From positions 37,855,382-37,919,381 of the forward strand of contig NC_061863.1 of assembly GCF_907164915.1 (NCBI RefSeq): a stretch of DNA of 64,000 nucleotides, given 5' to 3'. The position numbers were made by a program, and so were the translations under genes. The first letter of the stretch is position 1, and each line of letters starts with the position of its first letter. The DNA is from Impatiens glandulifera. Taxonomy: Eukaryota; Streptophyta; Magnoliopsida; Ericales; Balsaminaceae. Positions 42,525 through 55,346 of the stretch are shown here, in pieces. The notes beneath the pieces are model-generated. The model saw only the letters and a list, made by a program, of their open reading frames with translations, made no database searches and was not told the origin of the DNA.

Positions 42525-43819
42525 TGTTAGGATCGGGGACGCCCTTGGAGGACCGGGGTGTTTCCGGTTTTAGGAAGGGTGGCCTCTTACAACACACAAC
42601 ACTCTTTGGTGATAGTCCGGTTAGAGACTAAAACCGTTCTCAGCACTACACAAACTGTCAGACTCTTGAACCGGGTTCAAGGGCGGAAATGTCTGTTTCA
42701 GGTTGAAGCAACGTATGCGACTTTAGATGATGTTTTAGAAGGAGTCTGTTTTATGGATATGAGTGACCGGTTTATGGAGAACAATTAGTTTGAGGTTAGA
42801 TAATGAAAGCAACGAAAGAACACAAGACAAGGATTTTTATGGATGTTCGGAGCAAACTCTCCTACGTCACCCCTTCTTCTCAGGTTATGAGAAGGATCTC
42901 CACTAACTTTTATAGTTACAACAATACCTCCGGTCGAGCCCAACTTCGCTACTCGCCGGTTACACCAAACTCACTCTTTGATGTAATACAACAACTCAAC
43001 ACAACACAATATAGAAAGCTTCCGGTTTTAGACACACCGGTTTTGATCGTAACAGTTTATCTCTCTAGAATCTTTATAACTTATCACTTGTATTGAATGA
43101 TTTCCTTGCTAAATCAATCCGCTTTAAATGAAGACGCTTCATCTTCCTTTCATAGCTGAGAAGAGCTAACGGTCACTTTTCTTCTCTTTCCTTTGGATTG
43201 GTTGATTGTTATCACGCCGGTGCAGAAAGGTTGCTTGCACGCTTCACCTTCCTCAACACCTGGCAGTCATGCAGGCAGCTCTGAACAGAAGATGACATAA
43301 TCGGTTTCAAATTTGGACACGTGCTGGACATCCACCTCGGGTTGTCAACTTCGGATCAATAAAGCATCATTGCTTTCCTCGCATGCTTCCGATCGGATCT
43401 GATCTTCTTTTATTCTTTCAAGACACGTTTCTTTCGTCATAGTACGTCACTCTTGAAGTTTGAATCTTCCGGTTTTGTGTCTTGTGCAGTATGATCTGGC
43501 TGGTGTGTAAGTTTTTGTCTTTGCTGACCGGTTGCTTGAGAAGGTGAAAAACGGTTCCTCGGATCTTTAACTTGATCACTTGAAGTTGGTTTCTTTGAAG
43601 TATAGCAGCAACCGGTTTTGATACGCCAACCGGTTCATACGGTTTTAATCTATCCCTGCACATGAAAGTTAACAACTGTTTAGTTCATCTGGCCGGTTCC
43701 ACAAAATTAACTTACTTAATTTTTCTATCAGTTTCTCCCTTTTTGATTATTTAGAATAAATATTCAAAACTTGTAATGGGTGGCCGGTTTGAAAATTAAC
43801 CTACTTAATTTTTCTATCA
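42525..43819 (-). repeat. 3' LTR of family B element, minus strand
   Basis: It begins TGTTAGGATCGGGG on the plus strand (the U5 end) and ends CTATCA at 43819, with an internal edge unit ending at 43730 (89 bp spacing). The inverse hairpin block lies at about 42837-42897. The TATA box is altered to inverse TATGAAAGG (about 43146-43155). Confidence 0.9.
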
Positions 43820-44143
43820 ATTTCTCCCTTTTTGATTATTTAGAATAAATATTCAAAACTTGTAATGGGTGGCCGGTTTAAAAATTAACTTACTTAATTT
43901 TTCTATCAATTTCTCCCTTTTTGATTATTTAGAATAAATATTCAAAACTTGTAATGGGTGGCCGGTTTGAAAATTTTTATTTAGAAACTTGAGTATTAAT
44001 TATTTTTGAGTTTGAAGAAAATGTTTCAGAGATGTGTGTTTGATTTTTGAAGAAGATGTGTGAAAACTAGCAGAGAGAAATATGATAAAATATCCGAGTT
44101 CAGAAACATAATTAAACAAAGACTGTTTTGAAAATAGAAAGAT
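43820..44143 (-). repeat. Polypurine tract and edge repeats, family B minus copy
   Basis: The inverse polypurine motif ATTTCTCCCTTTTTGATTAT occurs after edge units ending at 43819 and 43908. The first (43820-43833) is the functional one for this element. The rest is A/T-rich and non-coding up to the stop of accessory gene 3. Confidence 0.75.
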
Positions 44144-47030
44144 TTAAGGCTTGGATGGTCCCCCCTTGTGAAGCTCTTTTTCCAGTTCTTTCTCGAACTG
44201 TCATCTTTGTTCCTCTTCTTTTGCCTTCCACTCGCTTTCGCGTCTTGGAGCGTCAATTAGAATGCCGGCCCATACACTTGAGTGACCGGTAGTCTTTTTT
44301 CTTGAACCCGAAACTAGCACAGACTGGTTTTGGTGGAGGAGGAGGTGGAGCAATAGTTGGTCTGAAGCTTGGAGTTGCGGTTGAGCCTTCAACTGCCCTT
44401 CTCTTCCGCTGGTTAAGTTCATCAGGGTCTTCTTCTTCTTCTTCATCAATCGGTTTCACATTTAACACAGCTGGTACAACTGTTCTTTGTTCTGCTCGCT
44501 TGATTACCTTCGCAGCCGCGCTCCGCTTCTTCTTATTCCTTGTGTTCATTGAATGGGACGGTTGAGCCGGTGGAGGTTCCTGGATATTGGCCTGTTCCTC
44601 CTCGTTGCACTTCTGGGCAAACTCATAGTCTTTGTCCTTAATTTCCTTCTGCAACCGTTCCCTTTCTCTTTCTTCTTCTTGCAGTCTCTTAGCGGTTTCA
44701 GCATCAGACTCTATTTGCTCTTGAGTTTTGCTGACTTGGAGTTTGGACATCTCTCCAATTTGAATGGCCGTTGCCTGCAGCATGTCTAATAATGGAGCGG
44801 TTGCGGTTTGGATGGACTCGGCGATCAAGGTTTTGACTGAGGTCTGCATAGCCGTATCGATCATGGATTTTACAGTGTTGGACAAATTAGCTTCAGCCGT
44901 TGCAATCCTCTCATCGGTTGCGGTTTTATAACTTCCAAGGCATGAATCAATTGAATCGACCACCGCTTGCTTTATTTGATCAATTTCCGGAGCTTTAGCA
45001 GTTTGAGAATAGTCTTGTTCCAGGTTTTCCGTCGTTCCGGATGTCTCACCGACCACATAGAATGGCTTACTTTGATGTAGTTCGGCATTATTGAGTTGGC
45101 TTTGGCAACCTTTCCTCCACTGCATATCAAAATGATCGAGATTTTGTACGAGCTATTCTCGCACCGCAATAAACCGTTCAGCCATTCTCATTTCAATCGG
45201 AGTTAGCGTCGTTCCTTCAGTTTCTTGAAAAGCATTCTCCACTGCTTGTAACCGAGCGTTTTCAAGAATTACTGCGGTTTTGCTAAAGGCAGGTTGGATG
45301 AGGTTGGTGTGAGCTAACTGGAGAGCCCTTTCTTCCAGCCTGATGAGCCTGTCCCAATATTTGTTGCCGCTCAAACCTGGAGCCATGTCGGATAACTTTG
45401 TTTCACACCGGAGCTTCACCCATATGAGATATGGAGCTATCGCATCACTTGCACCCTTGTTCATATCCCTGAGAAGTTCCTCGAAAACTTCATCTTCATA
45501 TTCTGCGGTAAAGGGAACCTCGTCCCCGGTTACGGCTTCTGGTTGAGGACCGGTTTGCAGCGTACCCTTTCCTATTACCGTTGAATCTTCGACAAGGACC
45601 CTTTTTCCTTTGTTGACCTGAACAGAACCTTCAGGTATTGTGGCTGAGTCAGATGGCCCATCTTGAGCCGATTGGTTTTCTGGAGCTGTCTTGCCTCCTA
45701 CGGAACCGGATGGTTCCTGTTCTTCAAGATTACCCTCCTGAGCCGGAGGTGTAATGTCTGCTGTTTTGGCCGTTTCTTCGACCGGTTGTACTTCACTCTG
45801 ATCAGGTATCACAACCTGATCAATTGATTTACGACGACTTGACACATCGTCCTCTTCGGTTTCCTTTGCAATGTCTTGGATAACATCCTCAATTGCTTTA
45901 AAGGTGTTTAAGCCCACGTCGGCTAATACCTCTTCAACTCGTTTGCTTGGAGACTTGGAAGTTTCAGAGTGAATACTAACCTCTGCTTCCTCCTTGGACA
46001 CTGATCCGGTTTTCAGGCTCCCCGAGGATTCGGTTTGCCTTGGTGAATTAGATGGAACGGGGGTAGGAACGACGGTGTTGATGGGAATGGGTTGAAAAAC
46101 GTCTGCGGTTCGTTCTGGTGGATTATCCGAGGAAAGAGTTTTCTCAGAGTCCGCCGGTTTGTTGGAAGTCTTCCTTGCAGCCGCCTTCTTCCTCCCCTTC
46201 GGTTCTTGTGGGGCTTCGGTTTCAACAGCTTTTCTTTTCGGTTTCTTTTGCTTGGTTACTTCTTCAGCCGGAGCGGAAGAACTGGTCCCTTTGGACGACT
46301 TTGTTCTGGATGACTTGGGTTTGATCGCCTTCTCCGGTTTCTCAATCGTTGACTCTGAGTCAAGAATATTGATGATTGAGAGCGGTTTACCTTCACCTAG
46401 TTCCACATTAAGGAACTTAAGAATTTTGACGATCTGCATTGCGAAGGCCTGAACCCGGCCATCCTTCTTAATCATCATCTGGCAAAATTCTTCGAAAATG
46501 ACGTATCCCCAGTCCACCTTGTCACCGCGGACAATGGCCATCAGCATCTTGAGTTTGAGTTTTGTCAGGTTGTCGAAGTTACCTCCTCTTCCCTGAAGTG
46601 AGCGGGCGATCACAGTCAGCAGCCATCTGAATTCCGGTTTTAGCTTATTCCTCCAGCTAGAGTGGATCACCAGATCCTGATCTGAGAAAGAGACCACCAA
46701 CCGGACAGCGTTTGATTCTGCATCGGTTAGATCAACCTTTAGGTCCAGACCGGTGTTGGGCAGACCGAGAGCTTCGGCAAATAACTCTTCGGTGATTAGA
46801 ATGGCCTTCCCGTTGACTGTGGCTGAGACTTTCCTCTTTGTGAGCGTCGCCGTCGCCAAGAACTCCGTCACCGCCGCCGGATAGATGATGAACGGACCAG
46901 ATAGGAATTCTTCTAACCCAGAATCTCTTAGAGATTGTAGAACGGCCTTGTTTTTGTCATCGGCGTGTTCATCAATGTCTGCGAAATCAACTTGCAACAT
47001 CCATTGGAAAGGGGCTTTGCTTAGATCCAT
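44144..47030 (-). pseudogene. Accessory gene 3 of family B, minus copy
   Basis: The start at 47030 (MDLSKAPF) matches the plus copy. It is open from there to a TAG at 45153-45155, where the plus copy has glutamine, then open again to about 44253, where a one-base change shifts the frame near 44290-44300; the terminal LHKGG-type segment ends near 44144. The N-terminal domain is complete here: LQVDFADIDEHADD, SGLEEFLSGPF, ITEELFAEALGLPNTG, KVDWGYVIFEEF. The linker, coiled coil, basic RNKKKRSAAAKVIKR patch and PPPPPPKP run are conserved. An in-frame upstream ATG at 47120 reads through the leader and is not conserved, so I reject it as start. Confidence 0.85.
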
Positions 47031-47144
47031 GATAGTTTGAGAAGAGAGGGATAAATAACGATGAAGATTCGAGAGAGGAAAGCTTTTGAAGATCTGGAAA
47101 TTTGTAGAGAGAGAAAGCACAAGTGTCGAATGAGATGTTTAGAC

Positions 47145-47152
47145 TTTATATA
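47145..47152 (-). promoter_or_regulatory. Internal TATA box, accessory gene 3, minus copy
   Basis: Inverse TATATAAA in the context ATCTATATAAAGTC, 115 bp upstream of the ATG at 47030. It corresponds to 21344-21350 in the plus copy. Confidence 0.55.
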
Positions 47153-47540
47153 GATGACGGTTCCGAACGGTTGGAAGATGAACCGTCGTTTGATGTTTTT
47201 GGCGCCAACTTTCCCTCCAAAAGTTACTGTAGTAACTTTCGGCGGTAAGTGCGGAAAACCCATGGGAGGTAAATTTTGGGAGGTAGAACCGTGGGCGGTT
47301 AAGTTTTTCAAACTTTTGCTCGAGGTTCCGGTTTTACTTGAAGACTTGCTAACCGGAAGTTTTAGATTAACCTTAAGTTTTGTGTATAAGTTTAAGAAAC
47401 CGGAAAGAAAGATATAAATGAAAACCAGAGACTTTGAGGATTAAATATTTTCATAGATAAAGGAAATGGTGAACATTGAGCGATTTTGGTCGTACAACAA
47501 AATGACCAAAAACCGGAGAGGAAAGACAAAAAGAAAAAAA

Positions 47541-48302
47541 TTAGTCTTCTGTGAACCATCCCCCTTCCATCCTCCTTTCGTACCACTTTTCCATGGTGTT
47601 TTCGGGTGACCGTTCCTCAATTCTTATTATCCACCTGTACATCATGAGTATGGTGATAGTGTTGGACGGTCCAACCGGAACACCTGTTCCAAGGTTGCGG
47701 CGTTTGGACATCAGGAACCGGGTGATTTGAGGAGCGAAACTGGTCCTTTCTCTTGCAGCGGTCATGAGCCGCTTCAGTTTGTTGAAGAGGTAGGTTGCCC
47801 AGTTGATCGACGAGTTTCGAATGATGGCTATCATGATGTCGAATGCCTCCCTGTTGTAGTTCTAGTTAGGCATTTGGCCCATGATAGACCTTTGAACTAA
47901 GTCATGCAGGATTTGGTAGTGAGGAGCGAGGGTTTCTTTCTTCCCAAAGTCCTTGATCGGAGCATAGGAGGAAGAGAAAATCTGGAAGAAGTCTTCCTTA
48001 GCCGGTAGGAACGGCGTTGGGAAGTCCAAAAAACCTTCGGTCGGAAGGTGAAAGAAGTTGGCGAATTCCTCTTCGGTAAACCGAAGGAATTGACCGTCAA
48101 CGATGGTGTGGATGCTGCCATCCTCTAGAATATGACCGTTATTGAAAAATTCACACACCTCCTCCACGAGGATGGTGTCTGAACCTTTAAGAAAGCCTTG
48201 GAGCCCAGAATCTATTATATGCTGAAAAATGCATTCATATTATGCACTGTCTTTGATGTCTTCGAAGTCGACGATAAGGGTGTTTCTTAGTTCGGCAGAC
48301 AT
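47541..48302 (-). pseudogene. Accessory gene 2 of family B, minus copy
   Basis: Same length and frame as the plus copy (ATG complement at 48300-48302, stop at 47541). Two nonsense codons break it: TAA near 48239-48241, where the plus copy has phenylalanine, and TAG near 47862-47864, where the plus copy has glutamine. The shared domain motifs FTEEEFANFFHLPTEGF and FDIMIAIIRNSSINWATYLF are intact. The differences from the plus copy are scattered, and many preserve the residue. Confidence 0.85.
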
Positions 48303-48404
48303 GATGATGAGTAGTGAGGGAGGTTTTGGAAGGACTTTCAGAACGTTCAAGTTTTAGAGAGAAGGAGTGCTGGAAGCGTGTTTTGAAAATGAAGGATTGG
48401 GCCT

Positions 48405-48413
48405 CCTTTTATA
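48405..48413 (-). promoter_or_regulatory. Internal TATA box, accessory gene 2, minus copy
   Basis: Inverse TATAAAAGG in CCAAGCTATAAAAGGAGG, about 103 bp upstream of the ATG. It corresponds to 20075-20082 in the plus copy. Confidence 0.55.
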
Positions 48414-48745
48414 GCTTGGAACGGTTGAGAGCATTTAATGAGGATATTTTTGAAAAATCTAGCCGTTTATGTCTAGTCATTAATGACTTTGAAATTCTTC
48501 AAGGGAATAAAGACATGTCTTGTCGAATCATGTCAAGCATGCTTATTGAGAATGAATATTTTTGTTTCCAAGAGTGATCTGATTTTATTTTGATACGGCA
48601 CATTGAACGTTTGATCATTTATGATTTTAAGATTTTGGATAAGAGAGGAAGGAAATATGCTTCATTAATTGAGGTGCAAAACCGGTAGTACAGCAAAATT
48701 ACCGGTTTTGAAAAGAGATTAAAATAGGACAGAGAAAAGGACAGG

Positions 48746-49483
48746 CTAGACGTTAGATGACTCAGCCGCTTGATTTCTTCTAGCCTCCACTGCTTCCCAT
48801 CGGTCGATCATCTCTTGTACTCTTTCCTTGGTGAGAACATGCCTAGGATGGAGAGTTACGAATGGTCTGGAGTGGATGTCCAGACTTGCACAAAAACCGC
48901 TCAGCTGAGGAGCGTAGCCGGTTTTGTTGGAGAGGAGCATCTTCTTCAGGTTACTGAAGATGATCCAGGACCAGTTAACCGGTGTCCCAACCGTTACAGC
49001 AATCATCATCTCGAAAACTCTTTGGGTGTAATAGTAACTTTTCTCTCTTCCCAAAACGGACTTTCCCAGAATCTCACAGAGAAACTGGTACTTATGAGAA
49101 AGTTGGCTTTTAGAACCCCAGGGTTTAACCGGGATGTCAGATCCTGAGAACCGGCGACACATCTCTTACATGGTCACCGGGGAATATGTTAGGTCGGTTA
49201 CCCCTTCATTGGGCAAACCGCAGTATACAGCGAAATCCGTCTCGCTGAATAAGAACTTCTGACCGTAGACTTGTGCAACGATTATATCTCGATGCACTTC
49301 TTTTCCGGTCTGAAAGAATTCTTCGACTACTAGGTAGTCAAGAATGAATCTGTTTTCTAGGAAGCTTCTTAGCCCGCTTCTTTCTATGGCTAAGAACATT
49401 TCCTTGACTTTGTGATCTTCATATTGGTAGATTGAGTTGAAATCTGCCAATAGAATCTTCTTTGCTAGGGAGTTGGTGTTCAT
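48746..49483 (-). pseudogene. Accessory gene 1 of family B, minus copy
   Basis: It is open from ATG 49483 to a TAA at 49166-49168, where the plus copy has glutamate; downstream the same frame is open to 48746. It is slightly shorter than the plus copy because the C-terminal QAAE-type repeat has one unit fewer. Domain signposts are LLADFNSIYQYEDH, FSETDFAVYCGLPNEG and FEMMIAVTVGTPVNWSW. One lesion only, so disabled recently. Confidence 0.85.
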
Positions 49484-49564
49484 GTTCTTGAGAGAGAGGA
49501 TTTATCTCAAGAATGATACTTGTGAATAGTAAACTTGTGAAGTTTTGTGAAGGTTTAAGGGTGG

Positions 49565-49572
49565 TTTATATA
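49565..49572 (-). promoter_or_regulatory. Internal TATA box, accessory gene 1, minus copy
   Basis: Inverse TATATAAA in CTGGCTATATAAACCACC, 82 bp upstream of ATG 49483; the plus copy has the same box at 83 bp. Confidence 0.6.
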
Positions 49573-50104
49573 GCCAGGGGTTCGGCTAGATTAATGAGTT
49601 TTAAGCATGCTTGATGATGTCATCAGTCATTTAATAGACTTTAACTTGTTGAAGTAACTAATGTATATTTCCAAGATAAAATCTAATTATTACCAAGATA
49701 ATAATGATGACAAATATCTATTGACAAGATGTGAGTCTCCCTCTCTTGATGATGGACACATGTCGTCATCTCGATTGTGGTAGACTTGTTTTTATTGATT
49801 ACAGGCTTCATTTTTCAAAATATGCATGAAAACTCAGTCAGTCATCCCTGGTTAGCCGGAGAAGTTCATTCCATCAGACCAGAATGCATTTGTACTAAGC
49901 GGTTTTCCATGACCGGTTTTAGTAGGATATTTTCTTCCGATTGTGAATAAATGTTGATTAATGTCAACATTTGTTCAACTTTGGATTTATTTTATCCACT
50001 TAAACCTGGTTATTTCAACCGTATAGTAAATATGCATGTGATTTGAAATTATGAAGTAATCGGGCATAACCGGAGACTCCCTCCCGGTTAGCATTTTTGA
50101 TTTA
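49573..50104 (-). other. Pol to accessory gene 1 spacer, minus copy
   Basis: Colinear with 18301-18912 of the plus copy and non-coding. Several ACCGG segments are shared with the plus copy. Confidence 0.6.
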
Positions 50105-53100
50105 TCAATGGCCTATTTGAATATGGTTTGAGAAGCGAGAGCTTCTCCCTGAACACATATCCCGGTTTCTTACATACGTGCATAACCATGATATCAACTG
50201 ATTAAGATTAGTAAGTCCCAAAATATTTCGAAAGTGAGAAAACTTAGCTTCCTGTAGCGGTTTTGTAAATATATCCGCTACTTGTTGCTCGGTCGAAACA
50301 TATTCCAGCCGGATGTGTTTCTCCTGAACGTGCTCCCGGATGAAATGGTGTCGAATATCGATATGCTTTGTTCTTGAGTGTAAGACCGGATTGTATATAA
50401 TCGCTATGGCGCTGGTGTTGTCACAGAAGATTGGAGATTCCTTGGCCTCTATCCCGAAATCCCTTAGTTGCTGTTGGATCCAGAGAAGTTCTGCACAGCA
50501 GCTTCCAGCCGCTATGTACTCTGCCTCTGCGGTTGATGTTGCAACAGATGTTTGTTTCTTGCTGCTCCAAGTGACTAACCGGTCGCCTAGAAACTGACAG
50601 GTTCCACTTGTGCTATTTCTATCGATCTTGCATCCTGCGTAATCGGCATCTGAGTAGCTTATGAGGTTGAAACTTGAGTCTTTTGGGTACCACAGTCCCA
50701 CTTCTTGAGTTCCCTTTAGATATTTTAGAATTCTTTTGGCCGCCGTATAATGAGATTGCTTTGGATTTGCTTGGAACCTTCCGCACACTCCAACCACAAA
50801 CAAAATGTCAGGTCGGCTGGCTGTGAGGTATAACAATGATCCGATCATTTCTCGGTAGGCTGTGATGTCAACGGCTTGACCATCATCATCTTTGTCCAGC
50901 TTTACTGAAGGACTCATTGGCGTAGCCGCTTCGACGCATGTATCCATTCCAAACTTCTTCAGCAGTTCGGCTGTGTACTTCGTTTGACTTATGAAGGTTC
51001 CGGCTTCAATCTGCTTAACCTGAAGCCCTAGAAAGAAACTCAATTCTCCCATCATACTCATTTGAAATCTATCAGTCATCATTTTCGAAAACTTGTCACA
51101 TAACTTTGGATCGGTTGATCCGAATATAATATCATCAACGTAAATCTGAACAAGTAATATTTGTTCCTTCCTTTCAAATTTAAAAAGTGTTTTGTCTACA
51201 GAACCTATTGTAAATTTGTGATCAAATAAAAATTGTGTCAATGTATCATACCAAGCTCTTGGAGCTTGTTTCAAACCGTAAAGGGCTTTATTCAACCGGT
51301 AAACATGATTTTCGTGTTCTGGATTTTTGAAACCTGGAGGTTGATTGACATATACCTCTTCATTTACCTTACCATTTAGAAAAGCACTCTTAACATCCAT
51401 TTGAAAAACTTTGAAGTTTTTAAAAGCTGGATATGCTAAAAATATTCTAATGGCCTCAAGTCTAGCTACAGGGGCAAATGATTCTTCAAAATCAACGCCT
51501 TCTTCCTGTTTATAGCCTTGAGCCACTAACCGGGCTTTGTTCTTCGTAACTAAACCGTCTTCATTGAGTTTATTTCTGAATACCCATCGTGTTCCTATAA
51601 CCGGTTTGTTTTTCGGTTTAGGGACTAGGTACTAGACTTTATTTCTCTCAAACTCGTTTAATTCCTCTTGCATTACTAAGATCCAATCTGGATCTGATAA
51701 TGCTTCATCCACCTTTTTCGGCTCAATTTGTGATATGAAAGCAGAGTTTTAATAGTGATCCAAATTTTGTTGCCTAGTTCGGATGGATGAAGATATGTTA
51801 CCTATTACTAGTTCAAGAGGATGATTTTTGTTCCTTCTGAGGTTAATCCGAGACGTGTCTACCAAGCTTTCGGTTGACTGATCAAGGTTAGACTGATCGG
51901 TAGGTTGAACAGAGTCAGACCGACCGATTTCTTCAGTAGAAACTGAAGCGTCAACTTTCTGCGGTAAAGTAGCTTGATCAGGATGAGGTTCAGCATCAAC
52001 CGCTTGGACCTTGACTAATCGTCTAAAAACCGGAACCTCGTCTTCATCATCAGAATAGATATTAAAATTTTCCATTCTGTTGTGAAGGTCGAAGGGTAAT
52101 GTAGTGTTTCGTTCAACCGATTCATCGAAAACAACGTGTGCGGTTTCTTCAACTGTTAAAGTTCTAGTATTGTATATTCTGTAGGCTTTACTCACATCTG
52201 AATATCCCAACATTATTCCTTCATCGGATTTTGCATTAAACGCGGTCAAGTAATTCTTGCCGTTATTGTGAACAAAACATTTGCTACCAAAAATTCGAAA
52301 ATACCGTACACTTGGAATTTGTTCAAAGTAAATTTCAAAAGGAGTTTTAGAAAACCGTTTAGTTACTAAAGATCGATTTTGTGTATAACAAGCGGTGTTG
52401 ATAGCTTCAGCCCAAAACTTTTGAGCAATACCCGAATTAGCTATCATTGACCTTGCGGCTTCCTTGAGAGTCCGGTTTCTTCTCTCAGTCAGACCATTCT
52501 GTTGAGGAGTTCTGGCACTAGACAACTCGTGTCTAATACCGGAGTCATCAAGAAACGTAGTTAAATTACTGTTTATAAACTCAGTTCCTCTATCACTTCT
52601 GATTTTATTCACTCGAATGGATTTTTCATTTTGTATTCTCAAAATCAGTTTAATTAGGTTTGGAGTTGCTTGACTTTTAGAAGCTAGAAATGTAACCCAC
52701 GTAAATTTAGAGTAATCATCAATAACTACCATAGTATAATGCATGCCTCCTAAACTAGTTACTTTGACCGGACCAAACAGATCCATATGCAAGAGTTCTA
52801 AGCATCGTTCAGATTGATAATTTCCTTTACTCTTGATAGATGATTTTACTTGTTTGCCCATTTGACATGCAGCACATACTTTATCTTTTGAGAATTTAAC
52901 GTTTGGAAAACCGTGAACTAGTTCCTTGGAACAGATGAAGTTAATCGTTTTGAAATTCAAGTGGTTTAACCGTTTATGCCAAAGCCAGTTTGGATCATTT
53001 CCGGCTATCATACACACAGGTTTTTCAAAATCAGTTTTCCAATCAACTTTGTAAATGTTTCCCATCCGGTTACCGGTTAACAAAATGTCATTATCTTGGT

Positions 53101-53452
53101 TTTTAACTAAACATGAGTTTTTATGAAATTCAACTTTGTAACCCACATCACACATTTGACTTATGCTTAACAAGTTAAAACGCAGTTCTTCTACTAAGAG
53201 TACATTACTTATAGATAGATTACCATGGACAATCTTACCCTTGCCCACGGTTTTACCTTTCGAGTTGTCCCCGAATGTAATGATTGCTCCAGTTTCGTAC
53301 TTGATGTCGGTTAGTAGCTCTTTGTTTCCGGTCATATGCCTTGAACATCCGCTGTCTAGGTACCATTCTGAATTCTTTAGCCAGTTGCTCCTCCTTACCT
53401 GTAACAAACAATTATTTACACCTTTTTGGTACCCACATTCATTTGGGTCCAT
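50105..53452 (-). pseudogene. pol: Family B pol, minus copy, two nonsense codons and lost stop
   Basis: The start ATG at 53452 (ACCATGG context) overlaps the end of gag as in the plus copy. Protease (LDSGCSRHM), zinc site, integrase ([23 protein letters not shown]), RT (YVDD) and RNase H (SDADYAG, STAEAEY) motifs are all present in one frame. That frame is broken by TAA at 51749-51751 and TAG at 51632-51634, both between integrase and RT. The normal stop after LTNLNQLI is mutated, so the frame runs about 27 codons further to 50105. An active polyprotein is therefore not expected, although the catalytic residues remain. Confidence 0.9.
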
Positions 53453-55301
53453 GGTTGATTAGTCCCTTTGGGATCCAAACTTGAATAAGTCGGATCACTT
53501 TCCCGGTATCTGTTTATATAGTTTTTGGCTTAACTTCTTGGCTGTTGCTCAAGAATGCCTTATGTTGTGATGTGTTTCTTTGATGTCGAATTTTATTTGG
53601 TTTACTCGGTTTCCGGTTGACTTTCCTTCTCTCAGGATGAAGCCATTTTTCTGATTCATTAGGACTTACATACTTAAGTGTTTCTTCCGGTTTTAAGTCA
53701 TTTTCGGTTTGTGAACTCTTGAAATATTTTATAAACGGAAGATTGTTTCTTCGTGAGTTTTATCCCGTTAGGTTGTTTTGATTCGTTTTGTTTATTTGGT
53801 TCGTAGCCGATACCATACCTACACTTAGGATGTCGTTTATAGTTACACATTTGTTTTACCGCTTGACGTGATCTCTCCCACGCAGCCGTGACGTACATTG
53901 CTCGTTCATCGGTTTTGGTTACCGGTTGAACTGTCTTCTCATTAACGGAGAATAGTTCATCCGGTTCATACATTTCGATTTCACATGTTTTATCATATAC
54001 ATTATTTATTTGTTCGGTTTTAGATTCGAGCGAAACCGGTATGTACGCAGATATGTTTCTGAACTCAGCAACCATTTGGTTGAGTGCAGAAACCAGATCT
54101 TCTTTGGTAAACTCGTCAGAAGAGAAATCAAATACCTCTTCGTCATTTGCCATGAAGCAGGTTACTTTTTCTTCACCGTCTTTATTATCGGAGTATGCCC
54201 ACTCGCTTCCACCGTCGGATACAATGAGTGCCTTTTGAATCTCCTTTCCTTCGTCAGCATGTTGATCATTGTCTCTCCGGTAGTCGTTTCGTTGGTTGTT
54301 GTTTCCCCGGTAGTTGTTCCCTTGGTAGTTGTTTCCCTGATACCGGTTGCTTTGATAGTTGTTCCCCTGATAGTTGGTTCCCTGATAGTTTCCTTCCGGT
54401 TTTCTATCGTCTCTCCTTGGTTTCTACACTCTGACCTGAAATGTCCAAAACCATCACAATTATAGCATCTTTTGTTTGATTTATCTACATAGTTATAATT
54501 AAAATCATTATTAGATGGTGGCTGGCTCTTCTTCATGAATTTCCCGAATTTCTGAGCTAGCATCGCCATCACATCTTCAGTGATTTGATCGGTATTTTTG
54601 ACTGGAGCCGGAACAGTTGATACTTGGGCCGCCGGTTCCACCGATGTAACCAAAGCTCTGGTTGCGGTTGATGTGGATTCTTCATCTTCGATCCGAGACT
54701 TGATCTCAAACTCGTAGGCTTTTAGATCCTCGAACACATCATGCAACTTCATCTGCCCAAGGGTGCTCGATTCCCTCATCACCATGGTCTTGATGTCCCA
54801 CGTGCTTGGCAGAGATCTTAAGGCCTTGATTATTACTTCTCGGTTGTCACACTTCTTTCCGAGTGTTTGAAGCTCGTTGACTACACTGGTGAACCGGTTG
54901 CTGAATTCCTTCATGTTTTCCCCCGGTTTCATCCTGATGTTTTCATACTTCTGTGTAGCCACCAAGATTTTGTTCTCCTTAGTTCTTTCGTTTCCCTCAT
55001 GGATTTGAATGATTGTTTCCCAGGCTTCCTTTGCATTTTCACACTCTGATATTTTTTTCAAAGTGTTATCATCTATTGCCTTGTAGATGTGTCTCATGCA
55101 ATGGTTGTCCAGGTTACTCCGTCTTCGATCTTCATTCGTCCATAGGTCTGCCTCCTTGTTGATCTTGATCGGTCCCTCTTTCAGGACTCGGCTCATCTCA
55201 TCATCTAATGTAATCAGATGTAGGTACATCTGTTTCTTCCAACTGCTAAACGCTTCGCTGTTTAGCATTGGCGGCTTGTCGTTGTGGGTCATGCTTCCCA
55301 T
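53439..55301 (-). pseudogene. gag: Family B gag, minus copy, frameshifted
   Basis: Open from ATG 55301 (MGSMTHNDKPPM) through the copia gag core and the CCHC knuckle CYNCDGFGHFRSEC to a frameshift near 54420-54430. The GNNYQ-type repeat and acidic region follow in the other frame (54153-53698), with another shift near 53740-53760. The final GLINHGPK-type end stops at 53439-53441. The N-terminus here lacks the five-base deletion of the plus copy, which confirms the true start of family B gag. Confidence 0.88.
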
Positions 55302-55332
55302 CTTCTTAGGTTGCTTGAGTGCTAAGAACCTC

Positions 55333-55344
55333 GCTCTGATACCA
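55333..55344 (-). promoter_or_regulatory. Primer binding site, family B minus copy
   Basis: GCTCTGATACCA on the plus strand, i.e. inverse TGGTATCAGAGC, two bases from the LTR end. Confidence 0.88.
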
Positions 55345-55346
55345 CT

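Noticed and set aside
42803..43096. Open frame of 97 codons with MDVRSKLSYVTPSSQ, repeated at 55627-55920
   Set aside because: It is the antisense of the shared LTR hairpin block and neighbouring LTR; recurrence reflects LTR copies, not a protein family.
54010..54465. Plus-strand open frame of 151 codons rich in V, S and I
   Set aside because: It is the antisense of the gag low-complexity repeat and acidic region of the minus-strand B element; similar antisense frames lie opposite pol and the accessory genes.
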